From: Bacillota bacterium
GTDB taxonomy: Bacteria > Bacillota_I > Bacilli_A > Izemoplasmatales > Hujiaoplasmataceae
NCBI GenBank assembly: GCA_018818595.1
Contig: JAHIRM010000050.1
Location: forward strand, 41,737 to 105,736
Direction of reading: 5' to 3'
Length of the DNA: 64,000 nt
In this document: positions 6,877 to 14,889 of the stretch, one piece after another
Layout: every line of letters begins with the position of its first letter
How positions within the stretch are numbered: the stretch's first letter is position 1
Translations under genes and position numbers: made by a program
Notes under the pieces: model-generated
The model's input: only the letters and a program-made list of their open reading frames with translations
The model's database searches: none
What the model was told of the DNA's origin: nothing

Positions 6877-9200
6877 AAGTTGTAAACCAAAAACTTCCAT
6901 CCATAGATGGAAAAGGATTAATGATGGGTCGTCCTGCTTACACAGACGATTTAGCTGAAAAGAATTCCTTAATTGTCAAAGTATTAAGAAGTCCATATGC
7001 TTACGCAAAAATTAAAAGCATCGATACATCTAAAGCAAAACATTTAGAAGGAATTGAACTGGTTTTAACCTATCAAGATTTTAAAAGAATTCCTTATACC
7101 AGAGCAGGGCAAGGATATCCTGAGCCTTCACCGCATGATAAGTTTATTTTAGATGAATTTGTAAGATATATAGGCGATGAAGTATGCGCAGTTGCTGGAC
7201 ATACAAATGAAATATGCGAAGAAGCTCTTTCTTTAATCGAAGTAGAATATGAAGTGTTAGAACCTGTTTTAGATTTTGAAAAAGCGATGAATCATAAAAG
7301 CATCATTCATCCAGAACCAGAGATCCATGAAATGTTTCCGATTGGATTTGAACCTCTTAAAAACATAGCCGCAAGCTATCAAATGAATGTAGGAGATGTT
7401 TCAAAATCTCTAAAAGAATCAGAAGTTACAATCGAACAATCTTTTTATACACAAGCACAGTCTCATGCAATGTTAGAACCACATACAGTAAACGCAAGAA
7501 TTGACTTTCAAAACCGTTTGGTTTTATATTCTGCGACACAAACTCCTTTTCATGTGAGAAGAATTATATCTCAAACTCTAGAAATTCCTTTAAGTAAAAT
7601 TAGAGTCATAAAACCAAGAGTTGGTGGAGGTTTTGGTGGAAAACAAGCTATTCATGGTGAAATGTTAGTTTCTTTTGTTACTTTAAAAACAGGAAAACCT
7701 TCAAAGATGGTTTACACGAGAAAAGAAGTATTTGAATCCGCATATACAAGACATCCTATGCGAATAGATTTAAAACTTGGAGCGATGAAAGATGGCACAT
7801 TAAAAGCCATTGATTGTTATATTTTATCCGATACAGGAGCGTACGGAGAACATGCGTTAACGGTCTTTATGGTTGCGGGATCGAAAGTACTGCCACTTTA
7901 CAATAAAGTAGATTCTGTTCGTTTTCATGGACACGTGGTTTATACAAACCATACTTCAGCTGGAGCTTTTAGAGGATATGGAGCCATTCAAGGAAATTTT
8001 GCTTTAGAATCGGCCATCGACATGCTCTGTCATAAACTGAAGATGGATCCTATCTATTTCAGACAAAAAAACATGATTTTAGAAGGAGAAACTTCACCAA
8101 TCTTTTCCATTATGGGTGAAGGTACAGAAGGAACCGCTATGAACATGGAGTCTTGTAAATTAGACTTTTGTGTGAAGCGAGGTATGGAATTAATTAACTG
8201 GAAGAACAAGTATCCAAATATTCAATTATCTCCTTCAAAAGTAAAAGCAGTTGGAATGGCTATTGCGATGCAAGGAAGTGGAATTCCTTATATCGATATG
8301 GGATCGGCAACTCTTAAATTAAATGATGATGGTTTTTATAATTTGCTAATAGGAGCAACGGATATTGGGCAAGGAAGTGACACTATTCTTGCACAAATAG
8401 CAGCAGAAGAATTACAAACAACATTAGATAAAATTATTGTTTATTCTTCCGATACTGATTTAACCCCATTTGATACTGGAGCTTATGCGTCCAGTACGAC
8501 TTATGTATCTGGAAACGCTGTTTTACTTGCCGCTAAAAAAATGAAGAATTCATTGTTTGTTGAAGCTTCAAGAATATTAAAAACATCAAAAGAAGAGATT
8601 TTATTTGATGGAGAAATCTTTCAAGACCAAGTAAGTTTACGAAAAATTAGTTTTAAAGAATTATCCAATCAAATTACGTATAACGAAGATCAAAAACAAT
8701 TAATGGTCACTTCAAGTTATGTTGGACACAAATCACCACCACCTTTTATGGCTGGTTTCATTGAAATTAATGTTGACAACCAAACAGGAGAAGTCGAGAT
8801 ATGTAATTACGTAAGTGTTGTGGATTGTGGGACAACTATTAATCCAAAACTTGCTAGAGGACAAGTGGAAGGTGGAATCGTTCAAGGACTAGGTATGGCG
8901 ATGTATGAAGACGTTAAATCAACTTCTAAAGGGAAATTAATCACAAATGATTTTTTGACCTATAAAATTCCTACTAGACTTGAAATCAAACACTTAACGA
9001 CTGAATTTGCGGATAGTTATGAGGAATCAGGTCCTTTTGGAGCAAAATCGGTTGGCGAAATTGGAATTGATACTCCTCCTGCCGCGCTGGCAAATGCTTT
9101 ATATAATGCACTTGGAATTCGGATTACCTCTTTACCAATTACACCAGAAATTATATTAAAGAAAATACAAGAAAAGGAGTTGTTAAATAATGAAAAATAA
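6873..9200 (+). CDS. Molybdenum hydroxylase large, molybdopterin-binding subunit (enzyme 1)
   Basis: Catalytic subunit that hydroxylates a heterocycle, most likely a purine such as hypoxanthine or xanthine, with oxygen from water. 775 residues, full length for the family. Motifs: VGGGFGGKQ (about 250), GAFRGYGAIQ (about 364), GATDIGQGSD (about 494) and FGAKSVGE (about 721), whose Glu is the expected catalytic base. Starts within the Fe-S gene's stop codon (ATGA). Placement with hydantoinase, SsnA, YgeY and YgeW genes puts it in purine/urate catabolism. Members of such clusters in clostridia and E. coli carry labile selenium; the sequence itself cannot show that, and selenium-insertion genes are not in the window. 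Substrate assignment between xanthine and other purines is open. Confidence 0.92.
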   Translation: MKVVNQKLPSIDGKGLMMGRPAYTDDLAEKNSLIVKVLRSPYAYAKIKSIDTSKAKHLEGIELVLTYQDFKRIPYTRAGQGYPEPSPHDKFILDEFVRYIGDEVCAVAGHTNEICEEALSLIEVEYEVLEPVLDFEKAMNHKSIIHPEPEIHEMFPIGFEPLKNIAASYQMNVGDVSKSLKESEVTIEQSFYTQAQSHAMLEPHTVNARIDFQNRLVLYSATQTPFHVRRIISQTLEIPLSKIRVIKPRVGGGFGGKQAIHGEMLVSFVTLKTGKPSKMVYTRKEVFESAYTRHPMRIDLKLGAMKDGTLKAIDCYILSDTGAYGEHALTVFMVAGSKVLPLYNKVDSVRFHGHVVYTNHTSAGAFRGYGAIQGNFALESAIDMLCHKLKMDPIYFRQKNMILEGETSPIFSIMGEGTEGTAMNMESCKLDFCVKRGMELINWKNKYPNIQLSPSKVKAVGMAIAMQGSGIPYIDMGSATLKLNDDGFYNLLIGATDIGQGSDTILAQIAAEELQTTLDKIIVYSSDTDLTPFDTGAYASSTTYVSGNAVLLAAKKMKNSLFVEASRILKTSKEEILFDGEIFQDQVSLRKISFKELSNQITYNEDQKQLMVTSSYVGHKSPPPFMAGFIEINVDNQTGEVEICNYVSVVDCGTTINPKLARGQVEGGIVQGLGMAMYEDVKSTSKGKLITNDFLTYKIPTRLEIKHLTTEFADSYEESGPFGAKSVGEIGIDTPPAALANALYNALGIRITSLPITPEIILKKIQEKELLNNEK

Positions 9201-9822
9201 CAAATTAAATAAGATTTCTACCATTTTATTTTATGGAGCTATCTGGGGGATTCTAGAAGCTTCTTTGGGATATGTATTGCATTTTGTCCCTACGTTTATT
9301 GCCGGAACAATTATGTTTCCAATCGTGTCAGTTCTTTTAGTGAGAGCTTACGCAAAAACAAACTCAAAAGCATCGCTTGTTTTCATCGGATTGGTTGCCT
9401 CTTTTATAAAAGGAATTAATTTATTTATGCCTCAATATAGTATTTGGAAAACGATAAATCCAATGATTTCCATCGTTGTTGAATCAATACTAGTGCTTGC
9501 AGTCATTCAAATAATCAGCAAAGATAAACCACTTCAAACTTTTGTAGCTTTACCACTTGTAAGCATTGGCTGGAGAGTATTGTTCCTTGCTAATCTTGGA
9601 ATTCAGTTTCTTGCTAATGGATACCTTGCTACTCAAATTTCTGGTATTTATCCTGCATTTGAATTTGTAATCTTAAGTGGAATTGTAAGTGGAGTTATCG
9701 GTGTTTCCTTATTGGTAATCAATTCTCTTTGGAATAAGAAGATTAAGTTAAGTGTTTCCATTAAACCTGTATTATCTTTTATCACGTTTGCTTTAGCGAT
9801 TGTCATTACGATTTTACTATAA
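9190..9822 (+). CDS. Integral membrane protein of unknown family within the purine operon
   Basis: A 210-residue hydrophobic protein with about six predicted membrane segments, near residues 10-30, 35-52, 60-78, 90-107, 114-140 and 150-175, plus a last one at 190-209. No family is recognised. Size, helix number and lack of an ATPase domain recall substrate-binding (S) components of ECF vitamin/nucleobase transporters, and no other transporter is encoded in the operon, so purine uptake is a reasonable but untested guess. It overlaps the large-subunit gene by 11 bases with AAGGAG upstream, so it is co-translated with enzyme 1. A terminator-like hairpin follows it. Confidence 0.7.
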   Translation: MKNNKLNKISTILFYGAIWGILEASLGYVLHFVPTFIAGTIMFPIVSVLLVRAYAKTNSKASLVFIGLVASFIKGINLFMPQYSIWKTINPMISIVVESILVLAVIQIISKDKPLQTFVALPLVSIGWRVLFLANLGIQFLANGYLATQISGIYPAFEFVILSGIVSGVIGVSLLVINSLWNKKIKLSVSIKPVLSFITFALAIVITILL

Positions 9823-9829
9823 ATTTATG

Positions 9830-9863
9830 CCAAGGGGTAAGACATTAATCCCTTGGTTTTATT
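9830..9863 (+). terminator. Terminator-like hairpin inside the purine operon
   Basis: CCAAGGG (9830-9836) pairs with CCCTTGG (9850-9856) around a 13-base loop, followed by TTTTATTC. The next gene is co-directional 29 bases later and has no clear promoter, so this probably reduces expression of the downstream genes rather than ending the operon. Confidence 0.65.
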
Positions 9864-9891
9864 CTCTACCCACAGAAAAAGAGGTGAAATA

Positions 9892-10734
9892 ATGCTTTCA
9901 ATTTATGAGAAAATTCTCGATTTTAAAAAAAGAGGAATTCCTTCCATCGTTGTAACTGCGGTAAAAAAGCAAGATGCAGGTCCTGTAGAAGTTGGCAAGA
10001 AAATGATTGTTGCTATTACGGGTGAAGCGTTTGGAACCGTAGGAGGCGGAGCAATTGAATATTATGCCAGAGAAAAATGCAAAACCTTATTACTATCAAG
10101 GGAAAATTTATTAGAAGAATATTTACTAAGTGAAGGAGAAGTTCTTCCAAATACCAAAACCTTACCCATGGTTTGTGGAGGAGTGGTTACTTTATTTTAT
10201 GAATACATTGGATCGAAAGAAATGATTTATATTTTTGGAGCTGGTCATGTTAGTCAAGCTCTCGTAAATATTTTAAAAACAATGGATTACCATGTTACGG
10301 TTATCGATGAACGCAAAAATGTCATTGATTCGTTTTTACAAGCTGACATAAGAATCAACATGCCTTTTGTTGAATACATCGAACAAAATCCTATTCCTGA
10401 TGATTCTTTCATTGTGGTTTGTACTCCAAGTCATAAACATGATTATCATGTCATTAATAAAGTAATCGAGTTAAACATAAAACCAAAATACATGGGGATG
10501 CTTTGTTCTCCTGATAAGTTAAAAGATTATCTTGAAAAAACCTATGATTTATTTGGCAAAGACGTTGATTTATCTCATTTTTATTCGCCCATTGGACTTG
10601 ATTTAGGTGGAGGTTCTCCTGAAGAAATCGCCATTTCAATCACCTCAGAAATACTTGCCGTATCCAATCATAAAACAGGACACAAACATTTAAGAGAGGC
10701 AATTGATGGTAAGGATTGTTACTGGAAAGATTAA
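9892..10734 (+). CDS. XdhC/CoxI-family molybdenum hydroxylase maturation protein
   Basis: XdhC-type accessory protein, 280 residues, that binds molybdenum cofactor and delivers it in sulfurated form to xanthine dehydrogenases. Two domains: an N-terminal CoxI/XdhC domain with GEAFGTVGGGAIE (about 43-55), and a Rossmann domain with YIFGAGHVSQAL (about 112-123) and the C-terminal GLDLGGGSPEEIAISI (about 236). ATG 9892 is chosen because AGAGGTG lies just upstream; a longer reading from 9853 would start inside the terminator. It sits between the two hydroxylase gene sets and could serve both. The following P-loop gene overlaps its end by 29 bases. Confidence 0.88.
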   Translation: MLSIYEKILDFKKRGIPSIVVTAVKKQDAGPVEVGKKMIVAITGEAFGTVGGGAIEYYAREKCKTLLLSRENLLEEYLLSEGEVLPNTKTLPMVCGGVVTLFYEYIGSKEMIYIFGAGHVSQALVNILKTMDYHVTVIDERKNVIDSFLQADIRINMPFVEYIEQNPIPDDSFIVVCTPSHKHDYHVINKVIELNIKPKYMGMLCSPDKLKDYLEKTYDLFGKDVDLSHFYSPIGLDLGGGSPEEIAISITSEILAVSNHKTGHKHLREAIDGKDCYWKD

Positions 10735-11182
10735 TTCTTTCAAAACAACCAAAATGATTGAATTGTATAAAAAAATCCAAAAAGGCGATGGATTTGTTTC
10801 TTTAAAAATAATGATCAAGGATAAGGTTCATAGTTACAATGCACTTCATCTTTTGACAAACGAAACATTTCCTTTGATCATTCGAAAAGAATTCAATGAT
10901 TCTTCAAAAGAAGTCATTTGTCAAATAGGTGAGTATCATTTTTTAAAAGATACAGTTTTATTGATAGAAAACACAATTGAAAAGATGATAAAAGCAAAGG
11001 TTTCACCTATTTTTTTAGATGAAATTGGAAATTTAGAATTACAAGAAAAAGGATTTCATCAAATTCTAAAAAAAATGATTTCTTCTAAACTTGATTTGTA
11101 TTTATCAATTAGAGCTGACTTAGTGGATGAAATCATAAAAAAATATAACATAGAAGAATTCGAGATAATTTCCTTATCGTAA
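10706..11182 (+). CDS. Small P-loop NTPase, THEP1/NTPase_1-like
   Basis: A 158-residue protein with an N-terminal nucleotide-binding loop (VTGKINSFKTTKM, residues 4-16) and a Walker-B-like IFLDEIGNLELQEKGF near 104, which resembles the DEIG-x-MEL motif of THEP1 nucleoside triphosphatases. The loop is unusual, GKxNSFKTT instead of GxxGxGKTT. In the family these hydrolyse nucleotides; some stand beside molybdopterin-enzyme genes as accessory factors. Its start lies inside the xdhC-like gene (29-base overlap), with AAGAGAGG upstream of ATG 10706. Function in cofactor maturation is inferred from location only. Confidence 0.65.
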   Translation: MVRIVTGKINSFKTTKMIELYKKIQKGDGFVSLKIMIKDKVHSYNALHLLTNETFPLIIRKEFNDSSKEVICQIGEYHFLKDTVLLIENTIEKMIKAKVSPIFLDEIGNLELQEKGFHQILKKMISSKLDLYLSIRADLVDEIIKKYNIEEFEIISLS

Positions 11183-11192
11183 GGAGGACCAC

Positions 11193-12500
11193 ATGATATA
11201 TGACACTTGCATTCAAAATGGAATGGTATTTGTTGATGATGCGTTTGTAAAAACAAATCTTTATATCTTAGATGGAAAAATCGCTTTGATTAGTAAGGCT
11301 GTTTTGACATCTGTTTTGACGATTAACGCCATCAATCAGTATGTCATTCCAGGAATCATTGATCCTCATGTTCATTTCAATTTAGATTTAGGCAAAACGC
11401 ATTCAAAAGATGATTTTTATAACGGAAGCATATGCGCAAGTTTTGGAGGTGTCACAACCTTTATTGACTTTTTAGACCCTGTGGATAATCCAATTGATTT
11501 AGAAAAAGCATATTTGAAACGTCTAGAAGAAGCAAAATTATCTGTAATAGATTATAAATTTCATGCGACGATTAAAAACCCTACTTGTGATTTAGAAGAA
11601 TTTGTTCAAAAGATGTTATCTCTTGGAATTACTTCTTTAAAACTGTTTACTACGTATTCTAATTCTGGCAGAAGAACGTTTGATGCTCAAATTATTGAAT
11701 TAATAAAATTATCTGAAAAATATCGTTTCACTCTACTCGCTCATATTGAAAACGATGAACTCATTGATTTAAATAGTGCTTTTACATTTTGTGACTTATC
11801 CAAAAGTCGTCCAACCATTTCTGAAACAAAAGAAGCATTAAAACTTGCCTCGTTTGTAAGAAAATATGGTGGAACACTTTATATGGTTCATCTAAGTAGT
11901 GGAGATACTTTAGAACGGTTAACTTTAGATTTTCCGGATATTTTGCATCAAAATTTTTTTGTTGAAAGTTGTCCTCACTATTTTTTGTTTTCTGATGAAG
12001 TTCTGCAAAGAAAAGATGGGTATCTGTATACACTTGCTCCCCCACTTAGAAGCTTTTTAGAAAAAGAAAAATTAAAATCTTTGTATTCTCACATTGATAC
12101 AATAGGTACAGACCACTGTTCTTTTTTTACAAGCGAAAAGAAACAAGAGTTTCTCAATCAACTTCCTTTAGGAATTGGAGGAATTGAACATTCTTTTGAA
12201 GTGATGCATTCTCTTTTTCAGACAGATTCCATTATCAAATTAACAAAAAACGTTGCCACAATTCATAACCTAAAAACAAAAGGGACGATTGAAGTAGGAA
12301 AAGATGCAGATCTTTGTATTTTTGAGAAGATGGATGGATTTATTCATGAAGATCACTCTACATCTGATTACTGTGTTTATATTGGAATCAAAAAAGATTT
12401 AAACATCGTTTCAACCATTTCAAGAGGTAAATTTATTGTAAAAGATAAAGTGTTTGTTGGAGGATTTGGAACGTTTTTAAAAGGAAGTGACATTTCATGA
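11193..12500 (+). CDS. Dihydropyrimidinase/hydantoinase-type amidohydrolase (HyuA-like)
   Basis: A cyclic-amide hydrolase of the dihydropyrimidinase/D-hydantoinase family, 435 residues. The binuclear metal site is visible: DPHVHF (about 56-61), KLFTTYS (about 150) with the Lys that is normally carboxylated, LAHIEND (about 183), VHLSSG (about 232) and GTDHCSFF (about 305). In the related E. coli and clostridial clusters HyuA opens a hydantoin or dihydropyrimidine-like ring made from purines. AAGGAGG lies directly upstream of ATG 11193. The end overlaps ssnA by four bases (ATGA), so both hydrolases are made together. Confidence 0.88.
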   Translation: MIYDTCIQNGMVFVDDAFVKTNLYILDGKIALISKAVLTSVLTINAINQYVIPGIIDPHVHFNLDLGKTHSKDDFYNGSICASFGGVTTFIDFLDPVDNPIDLEKAYLKRLEEAKLSVIDYKFHATIKNPTCDLEEFVQKMLSLGITSLKLFTTYSNSGRRTFDAQIIELIKLSEKYRFTLLAHIENDELIDLNSAFTFCDLSKSRPTISETKEALKLASFVRKYGGTLYMVHLSSGDTLERLTLDFPDILHQNFFVESCPHYFLFSDEVLQRKDGYLYTLAPPLRSFLEKEKLKSLYSHIDTIGTDHCSFFTSEKKQEFLNQLPLGIGGIEHSFEVMHSLFQTDSIIKLTKNVATIHNLKTKGTIEVGKDADLCIFEKMDGFIHEDHSTSDYCVYIGIKKDLNIVSTISRGKFIVKDKVFVGGFGTFLKGSDIS

Positions 12501-13792
12501 AAGCATTTATAAATGCCCGAATTTACGATTTTCATACTTTTAGAGAAAACAGTTATGTTCTCTTTGATGAACAAATCATAGAAATTGGAAAGATGTCTGA
12601 TTTTACTATTAAAGGCATTGAACAAATTGATTGTGAAGGACAAATTCTAATGCCTTCACTTGTGTGTGGACATTCACACATCTATTCCACTTTTGCAAGA
12701 GGAATGAATGTAGAATTTCATCCTCAGAATTTTATGGAAATTTTGACTCAACTTTGGTGGAAAATGGATTATCATATTACAAACGATATCACCTATGCAT
12801 CAGGAATTGTGGCTTCGGTTGATTTTATTAAAAATGGCGTCACAACCTTAATAGACCATCACGCTTCTAAAGAGATTATTGGCTCTTTAGAACAATTAAA
12901 AAAAGCAGTTTGTGAAGACGCATCTTTGCGAGGAATCTTTGCTTTTGAAACAAGTGATCGCTTTAATGTAGAAGAAGCCATTCAAGAAAACATACAGTTT
13001 ATACAAAACGAACACTCTTCTTTTACACAAGGGTTATTTGGACTTCATGCTTCTTTAAGTTTATCAGATGATACACTTTTAAACGTTTCAAAAAATCTCC
13101 AAAACAATCCAATCCATATCCACGTAGCTGAAAGTAAAATGGATGAACAAGATTCCATTTCAAATTATGGATTACGCGTCATAAATCGATTGGATCAATT
13201 TAAACTCATCCAAAAAAACAGTATTTTAGTTCATGCTCTTTATGTTAATGATGCAGAACTTACTATTATTAAAGAAAGAGAAGCAGTTGTAGCGTTAAAC
13301 ATCTCTTCGAACATGAATAACGGTGTTGGGCTTCCTAATTATAATGCACTTAAAGAGAAAGGAATAAAAGTCATCATTGGAAATGATGGACTGTCTTCTT
13401 CCATGACGCTAGAATATTTATATCTTTATTATTCTATGCATTTGAAAGAGGAATCACCTCTAGCTTTTTCACTTGAAGATTTACGTAAAATCATCTTAGA
13501 TACTTATGAATTTGCAAGTAATCGGTTTAACATAAAAATGGGTAAAATTGAAAAGGGATATGTCGCAGATTTGTTAACAATTCCATACATAGAGCCCACT
13601 CCTTTAAACAAAGACAATGTTTTAAGTCACTTGTTTTTTGGATTGTTTCCTCAATTTAAACCTAAAAATGTATTTGTTGCAGGAAAACAAGTTTTAACTA
13701 ATTATCACGTATCACCTGCTTTAGAAGCTTCCTATCTTTTGGCAAAAACAAAAGCCTCAAAGTTATGGGAAGAAATCAAGAAAGAAGGTTAA
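12497..13792 (+). CDS. ssnA: SsnA-like aminohydrolase of the purine-degradation cluster
   Basis: Amidohydrolase-superfamily protein, 431 residues, of the SsnA type, as found beside YgeW/YgeY/HyuA genes in enterobacteria and clostridia. Visible motifs: CGHSHIYSTFARGM (about 57-70), NFMEILTQLWWKMD (about 77-90), VTTLIDHHAS, HVAESK (about 208), HALYV and GNDGLSSSM (about 295), matching the metal-binding His and Asp set of deaminating chlorohydrolase-like enzymes. The LWW stretch is typical of SsnA. It likely opens or deaminates an oxopurine-derived ring. Coupled to the hydantoinase gene by ATGA and followed after four bases by the PreA-like gene. Confidence 0.85.
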   Translation: MKAFINARIYDFHTFRENSYVLFDEQIIEIGKMSDFTIKGIEQIDCEGQILMPSLVCGHSHIYSTFARGMNVEFHPQNFMEILTQLWWKMDYHITNDITYASGIVASVDFIKNGVTTLIDHHASKEIIGSLEQLKKAVCEDASLRGIFAFETSDRFNVEEAIQENIQFIQNEHSSFTQGLFGLHASLSLSDDTLLNVSKNLQNNPIHIHVAESKMDEQDSISNYGLRVINRLDQFKLIQKNSILVHALYVNDAELTIIKEREAVVALNISSNMNNGVGLPNYNALKEKGIKVIIGNDGLSSSMTLEYLYLYYSMHLKEESPLAFSLEDLRKIILDTYEFASNRFNIKMGKIEKGYVADLLTIPYIEPTPLNKDNVLSHLFFGLFPQFKPKNVFVAGKQVLTNYHVSPALEASYLLAKTKASKLWEEIKKEG

Positions 13793-13796
13793 TGAA

Positions 13797-14873
13797 ATGA
13801 ACTTAAAAACATCGTTTGATGGATTGACTTTAAAAAATCCATTAATGCCAGCTTCTGGTCCTTTAGTTGGAGATCTTGAAAAATTAATATATATGGTAAA
13901 TCAAGATTGTGGAGCAATAGTAACCAAAACCATTTCTACAAAAGAACCTCACATTCCAAAGCCTTGTATCTATGGAGACAAAGAGTTTATCATGAATAGC
14001 GAACTTTGGAGTGAATATTCAAAAGAAGTTTGGGTTGAAGAAATTTTGCCTGCTTTTATGAAAGAAAAAGATCGACCATTAATTATAAGCGTTGGCTATT
14101 CAAAAGAAGATATGGAACTTTTAATTCCAATTTTAGATCCATTTGCTGATGCGTTTGAAGTATCAACTCATTATGTTGGAAAAGATTTATCGGTAATTGC
14201 TGAGACTGTAAAAACCATAAGAAAACATACACTTAAACCTGTATATATGAAAATAAGCCCACACATTCCTAGTCCTGAAGATTTTGCAAGAACGGTAAGA
14301 GATGCTGGAGCTAGTGGAATTGTTGCAATAAATTCTCTTGGACCTACTTTAAAAATAGATATTGAAACAAGATCCATCGTTTATGGAAATGATTCAGGGT
14401 TTGTATGGACGAGTGGGCCTTCGATTAAACCTGTTGCTTTAGCCATTATTTATAAGATTAAAAAAGCATTACCCGATTTCACCGTTATTGGTGTTGGGGG
14501 TATTAAAAGCGCAGAAGATGTAATTGAATTTTTGCTTGCAGGAGCGTCAGCCGTTCAAATGTTATCAGGAGCACTTTTAAAAGGGAAAGATTTATATTCA
14601 AAAATCATATCAGATTTACCGAAAGTTCTTCAAAAATATGGTTTTTCTAGCGTTGAAGAAGTTATTCAAACAACGCTTACTAATTCTGTGAAATATAGCG
14701 CAAGTCTTCCACACTTAATTGAAGACAAATGCATTAAGTGTATGATTTGCATGAAGATATGTCCCTATTTTGCAATTGATTTCAAAGACAAAATTACGTT
14801 TAATTCTAAAAAATGTTTTGAATGTGGCTTATGCGTTTCAAAATGCCCAACTGCTGCAATAGTGATGGACTAA
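13797..14873 (+). CDS. PreA-like flavin/Fe-S dihydropyrimidine dehydrogenase-type oxidoreductase
   Basis: A 358-residue protein joining a dihydroorotate-dehydrogenase-type FMN barrel (about 1-290; GLTLKNPLMPASGP near the start, IGVGGIKSAEDVIEFLLAGA near 230) to a C-terminal ferredoxin domain with two [4Fe-4S] motifs, CIKCMICMKICP (about 312) and CFECGLCVSKCP (about 340). This is the architecture of PreA, which reduces pyrimidine rings with electrons from PreT. Here, in a purine cluster, it probably catalyses a ring reduction. YgfK, the reductase of related clusters, carries a similar module inside a much larger protein, so this may be its stand-alone counterpart. No PreT-like NAD(P)H subunit is in the window. 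Confidence 0.82.
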   Translation: MNLKTSFDGLTLKNPLMPASGPLVGDLEKLIYMVNQDCGAIVTKTISTKEPHIPKPCIYGDKEFIMNSELWSEYSKEVWVEEILPAFMKEKDRPLIISVGYSKEDMELLIPILDPFADAFEVSTHYVGKDLSVIAETVKTIRKHTLKPVYMKISPHIPSPEDFARTVRDAGASGIVAINSLGPTLKIDIETRSIVYGNDSGFVWTSGPSIKPVALAIIYKIKKALPDFTVIGVGGIKSAEDVIEFLLAGASAVQMLSGALLKGKDLYSKIISDLPKVLQKYGFSSVEEVIQTTLTNSVKYSASLPHLIEDKCIKCMICMKICPYFAIDFKDKITFNSKKCFECGLCVSKCPTAAIVMD

Positions 14874-14889
14874 ATCAAGGAGGTATCTT

